Positions 5,829 through 8,411 of a DNA stretch of 8,411 bases are shown here, in pieces. The DNA is from Patulibacter sp. (GTDB lineage: Bacteria; Actinomycetota; Thermoleophilia; Solirubrobacterales; Solirubrobacteraceae), in contig JALRCL010000750.1 of assembly GCA_023268575.1 (NCBI GenBank), positions 1 to 8,411 of the forward strand, read 5' to 3'. The translations under genes and the position numbers were made by a program. The notes beneath the pieces were generated by a model. It was not told the DNA's origin. It did not search any database and saw only the letters and a list, made by a program, of their open reading frames with translations. Positions within the stretch are counted from its first letter, which is position 1. Every line of letters begins with the position of its first letter.

Positions 5829-6253
5829 GGGCCCTGCTCGACGTCAACGTCCTCATCGCCCTGCACGACGAGTCGCATACGCAGCACGCCACCGCGCGCC
5901 GCTGGATCGCCGAGGAGATCGCGACGGGGTGGGCGTCGTGCGCGCTGACGGAGAACGGCTTCGTCCGCGTCGTCTCGCAGCCGCGGTATCCCGCCGACGT
6001 CTCGCCGTCGATGGCGATCGGGCTGCTCCGCGCCGCGACGAGCACGCCGCACCACGAGCGCTGGCCCTGCGACGTCTCGCTCCTGGACGCAGCGGCGATC
6101 GACGCGACCCGCGTTCACGGGCCCAAGCAGGTGACCGACCTGTACCTGCTGGCGCTCGCCGTGCGGCACGGGGGCCGTCTGGTGACGTTCGACGGGCGGA
6201 TCCCCCGATCGGCGGTGGCCGGTGCCACGGCCGAGCACCTCGTCGTGCTCTGA
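5825..6253 (+). CDS. vapC: VapC-type PIN-domain ribonuclease toxin
   Basis: 142 residues, the normal length for the family. The acidic PIN-domain residues that bind Mg2+ are present: D6 (LLDVNVLIAL), E43 (LTENGFVRV) and D105 (VTDLYLLALA), with a fourth at D123 (LVTFDGRI). The fold and active site therefore look intact. Known VapC toxins cut RNA, often initiator tRNA or the sarcin-ricin loop of 23S rRNA; the target here cannot be read from the sequence. The ATG at 5825 overlaps the antitoxin stop. Codons such as CAT, ACG and TAT give a slightly less GC-biased look than the neighbours, which together with the opposite strand hints at separate acquisition. No transposon ends are seen. Confidence 0.92.
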   Translation: MRALLDVNVLIALHDESHTQHATARRWIAEEIATGWASCALTENGFVRVVSQPRYPADVSPSMAIGLLRAATSTPHHERWPCDVSLLDAAAIDATRVHGPKQVTDLYLLALAVRHGGRLVTFDGRIPRSAVAGATAEHLVVL

Positions 6254-6257
6254 GCGC

Positions 6258-6290
6258 TGGGCCAGGCAGGGTCGAGCGGGACCCGGCCCA
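6258..6290. terminator. Bidirectional hairpin between convergent vapC and VWA copy 2
   Basis: TGGGCC (6258-6263) pairs with GGCCCA (6285-6290) and GGGTC (6269-6273) pairs with GACCC (6280-6284), with a 5-nt bulge on one side and a 6-nt loop. It occupies nearly all of the 41-bp gap between two convergent stops, where a shared terminator is expected. There is no T-tract. Confidence 0.55.
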
Positions 6291-6294
6291 CCCC

Positions 6295-7260
6295 TCAGAG
6301 GACGCGGCCGAGGAGCAGCAGCGACGCGCCGGCACCGCCGAGCACGAGCAGCAGCGCGATCCCGACCGGGATGACGGCGAGCTCCTCGTCCTGCTCCTCG
6401 GTCGCCACGGCGCTGCCGAGCTCCTCGTACACCTTCCGCAGGGCGGCCGCCGAGGGCGCGTCGGAGTACGTGCCGCCCGACCGCTCGGCGATCTCGCGCA
6501 GCGTCCTGCGGTCCGGCGGGACGCGCTCGCGCTTCACCGACCCGTCGGCGGTCCGGCTCTCCAGCACGCCGTCGTCGGTGCCCAGCGCGATCGCGTGGAT
6601 CGGGATCTCGTAGCGCCCGGCGGCGCGGGCGACCGGGACCGGATCGCGCCCCTTCACCGACTCGCCGTCGCTGAGCAGGATGATCGCCGAGGGCACCTGC
6701 GAGCCGAAGGCCAGCGACTGCTGGCGCAGCGTCCGCACGGCCACCGCGAGCGCGTCGCCCTCGGCGGTGCTGCCGCGGCCCGTCAGGCGGTCGATCGCCC
6801 GCGCGACCCGCTCCCGGTCGGTCGTCAGCGGCGAGACGAGCCGGACGCGGTGGTTGAACGCGATCGCGCCGACCCGGATCTGGTCGGGCACCTCGTCGAG
6901 GAACTGCGTCGCCGCCGCCTTCGCTGCGTCCATCCGGGTCGGGCTGACGTCGCGGGCGCGCATCGACCCGGACCGGTCCGTGACGAGCAGGACGCTCGCC
7001 TGCTCGACCGGCACCCGCGTCTGGTGCTCGGGCCGCGCGAGCGCGACGAGCAGCGCGGCGATCGCCAGGCCATAGGCCGCGGGGCCGACATGACGCCGCC
7101 ATCCGGACGGCCGCGGCACCACCGACGGCAGCAATGCGGCGCTGGCGAGACGGCTGCCGCGCCGCTGCTCGGCCTGCCAGTACGCCCAGGCCGCGATCGG
7201 CAGGAGCAGCAGCAGGAGCAGGAGCAGCGGCTGCCCGAAGCCGAAGGCGAGGGGCGTCAC
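6295..7260 (-). CDS. VWA-domain membrane protein (BatA/BatB type), copy 2
   Basis: 321 residues. Hydrophobic segments at about 10-28 (with nine consecutive Leu, 12-20) and 58-75 precede the VWA domain (about 87-280), and a C-terminal segment (about 295-319) closes the protein. The metal site is complete: D95-x-S97-x-S99 (DRSGSM), T165 in GSTAEGDAL and D198 in ILLSDG. It is a clear paralogue of the protein at 489-1469, sharing the same order of segments and blocks such as VALARP, DVxPTRxDAA and LLSDG. The GTG at 7260-7258 overlaps the protease stop as GTGA, and GGAG lies about 9 nt upstream. The coupling implies that protease and VWA protein are made together, perhaps as partners at the membrane. 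A MoxR-DUF58 set is encoded nearby rather than adjacent. Confidence 0.88.
   Translation of the reverse strand: MTPLAFGFGQPLLLLLLLLLPIAAWAYWQAEQRRGSRLASAALLPSVVPRPSGWRRHVGPAAYGLAIAALLVALARPEHQTRVPVEQASVLLVTDRSGSMRARDVSPTRMDAAKAAATQFLDEVPDQIRVGAIAFNHRVRLVSPLTTDRERVARAIDRLTGRGSTAEGDALAVAVRTLRQQSLAFGSQVPSAIILLSDGESVKGRDPVPVARAAGRYEIPIHAIALGTDDGVLESRTADGSVKRERVPPDRRTLREIAERSGGTYSDAPSAAALRKVYEELGSAVATEEQDEELAVIPVGIALLLVLGGAGASLLLLGRVL
7201..7227 (-). repeat. CTG/CTC codon run encoding nine leucines
   Basis: The plus strand reads as mixed CAG/GAG triplets coding Leu12-Leu20 of the first membrane segment of VWA copy 2. The near-triplet repeat is a plausible slippage site; changes of whole codons would lengthen or shorten the helix without shifting the frame. 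Confidence 0.6.
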
Positions 7261-8411
7261 GGGATGAGGCTCCCGCCGCCTCCGGAGCCGCCCCCGGACG
7301 ACGAGCCGCCGGCCGAGGCCGGCCGCTCGCCGAGGCGGACCTCGACGGTCCGGCGGTCGCCGTTGCGCTCGACCTCGACCTTGATCGTGTCGCCGGGCTT
7401 CTTGCCGTTGACGATCGCGGAGACCTGGTGGTCGCGGTTGATCTCCTGCCCGTCGACGCGGGTGATCACGTCACCGTCGCCGGGCTCGCCGCGGCTGAGG
7501 TCCGTCGTGCTGGACGCCCGCAGGCCCGCGTCTCCGGCCGGTCCCCCAGGCACGACCGAGCCGAGGGCGACGCCGTCGACCCCGGGAAGCTCGGCCATCG
7601 AGATCCCGAGCCAGGCGTGCTTCACCTCGCGCCCGGCGGCGAGCGTCGGCACGACGTTCGCGACGGTCTCCGACGGCACCGCGAAGCCGATGCCGATGTT
7701 CCCGTTGGAGCCGGCGCCCGAGGTCGCGATCTGCGAGTTCACGCCGATGACGCGGCCGCGGACGTCGAGCAGCGGGCCGCCCGAGTTGCCGGGGTTGATC
7801 GGCGCGTCGGTCTGGATGACGCGGTCGATGCTGAAGCCGTTCTGCGCCTGGATCTGGCGTCCGATGCCCGAGATGATGCCCGCCGTCGCGGTGCGCTCGA
7901 GACCGAGCGGGAAGCCGATCGCCAGGACGGGGTCGCCCGCCTCGACCTTCGACGAGTCGCCGAGCTTCAGGACGGTGAGCTTCGGCGCGTCGGACGGGTC
8001 GACCTTGAGGACCGCGAGGTCGGAGGAGACGTCGGTGCCGAGCGTGCGGGCGCGGATCAGCGGGCCGTTGTCGTCGAAGCGCACGCGCACGTCGCGCGAG
8101 CCGTCGACGACGTGGGCGTTCGTCACGATCGTGCCGTTGCCGTCGTAGACCCAGCCGGTGCCGCTGCCGCTGCTGGTCCGGATCTGGACGACGCCGTCGC
8201 GGGCCGCGTCGTAGGCGCCCTTCAGCGGCGCGGCCGTGTTGCCGTTCGGCGGGTTGACGAGCGTCACGTCCTCGGTGCGGCTGCTGCCGAGGAGCATCCC
8301 GATCGTGATGCCGGCGACGACGAGCGCGAGCGCGGCGATCGCGACCGCGGCGCGCAGCGCGCGGGTGCCGGCGATCAGCGGCCCGGCGACGAGCGGCCGA
8401 CGCGGCGCCCG
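7257..8411 (-). CDS. htrA: HtrA/DegP-like serine protease with PDZ domain (N-terminus cut by window edge)
   Basis: 384 residues are visible, counted from the right edge; the true start lies outside. A membrane segment (about visible 19-42, AVAIAALALVVAGITIG...) anchors a trypsin-like domain on the outer face. The catalytic triad is intact: His100 in TNAHVV (codon 8114-8112), Asp131 in SSDLAVLKV and Ser210 in NPGNSGGPL. A PDZ domain follows (about 265-363, from AWLGISMAE), with a loop insertion (ASSTTDLSRGEPG) before its GDVI motif. The protein ends in a Gly/Ser-rich tail (about 365-384). Such proteases degrade or trim misfolded envelope proteins, with the PDZ domain recognising exposed C-termini. 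The Met at 8297 is inside the membrane segment and is not the start. The stop overlaps the VWA gene as GTGA. Confidence 0.92.
   Translation of the reverse strand, partial: RAPRRPLVAGPLIAGTRALRAAVAIAALALVVAGITIGMLLGSSRTEDVTLVNPPNGNTAAPLKGAYDAARDGVVQIRTSSGSGTGWVYDGNGTIVTNAHVVDGSRDVRVRFDDNGPLIRARTLGTDVSSDLAVLKVDPSDAPKLTVLKLGDSSKVEAGDPVLAIGFPLGLERTATAGIISGIGRQIQAQNGFSIDRVIQTDAPINPGNSGGPLLDVRGRVIGVNSQIATSGAGSNGNIGIGFAVPSETVANVVPTLAAGREVKHAWLGISMAELPGVDGVALGSVVPGGPAGDAGLRASSTTDLSRGEPGDGDVITRVDGQEINRDHQVSAIVNGKKPGDTIKVEVERNGDRRTVEVRLGERPASAGGSSSGGGSGGGGSLIP

Noticed and set aside
5518..6294. Transposon or integron carrying vapBC
   Set aside because: No transposase, terminal inverted repeats or target-site duplication is seen around the pair. 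The inverted repeat at 5577-5592 is explained better as an operator.
5122..8148. A 1008-codon plus-strand open frame
   Set aside because: It crosses vapBC out of frame and runs antisense to the VWA copy 2 and protease genes. No domain or motif is visible, so it is a GC artefact despite its length.
8295..8297. ATG as the start of the HtrA protease
   Set aside because: The frame stays open to the window edge and the upstream codons encode the rest of a membrane helix directly before this Met, so it is internal.

Overview
The window is very GC-rich, with G/C-ending codons, GTG starts and almost no AT-rich sequence outside short promoter-like spots. The gene content is chromosomal and bacterial. 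Together this suggests a high-GC actinobacterium. A Thermoleophilia/Solirubrobacterales-type organism is my best guess, but that is inference because no rRNA or other taxonomic marker is present.

Layout, read mostly on the minus strand from right to left. (1) At the right edge lies a membrane-anchored HtrA/DegP-like serine protease whose N-terminus is cut off by the window. It overlaps by GTGA a BatA-type von Willebrand factor A (VWA) membrane protein (6295-7260). (2) A plus-strand VapBC toxin-antitoxin pair (5598-6253) sits alone between two minus-strand operons. It converges on the VWA gene through a shared hairpin and diverges from the next operon across an 80-bp gap that holds a perfect inverted repeat. 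(3) A tight six-gene minus-strand operon (489-5517) follows: a small exported or anchored Gln/Arg-rich protein, an OmpR-type response regulator, a two-TM histidine kinase, a MoxR AAA+ ATPase, a DUF58 protein and a second VWA membrane protein. Its junctions are 1 nt, 3 nt, GTGA overlap, 26 nt and ATGA overlap. (4) A 301-bp gap contains a strong hairpin and short repeats that copy the end of the VWA gene. (5) The start of a small membrane protein runs off the left edge.

How the parts may work together: MoxR-DUF58-VWA is a known chaperone-like module (MoxR ATPases act on VWA or membrane partners). Here it is translationally coupled to a complete two-component system and a small exported protein, which suggests that an envelope signal sets the level of the module. 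A second VWA paralogue is coupled to a periplasmic-type quality-control protease next door. If the VapBC cassette were removed, the two minus-strand blocks would be only about 120 bp apart, so the whole region may once have been one envelope-stress or protein-maturation locus later split by the toxin-antitoxin pair. The individual families are known. The arrangement is the interesting part.
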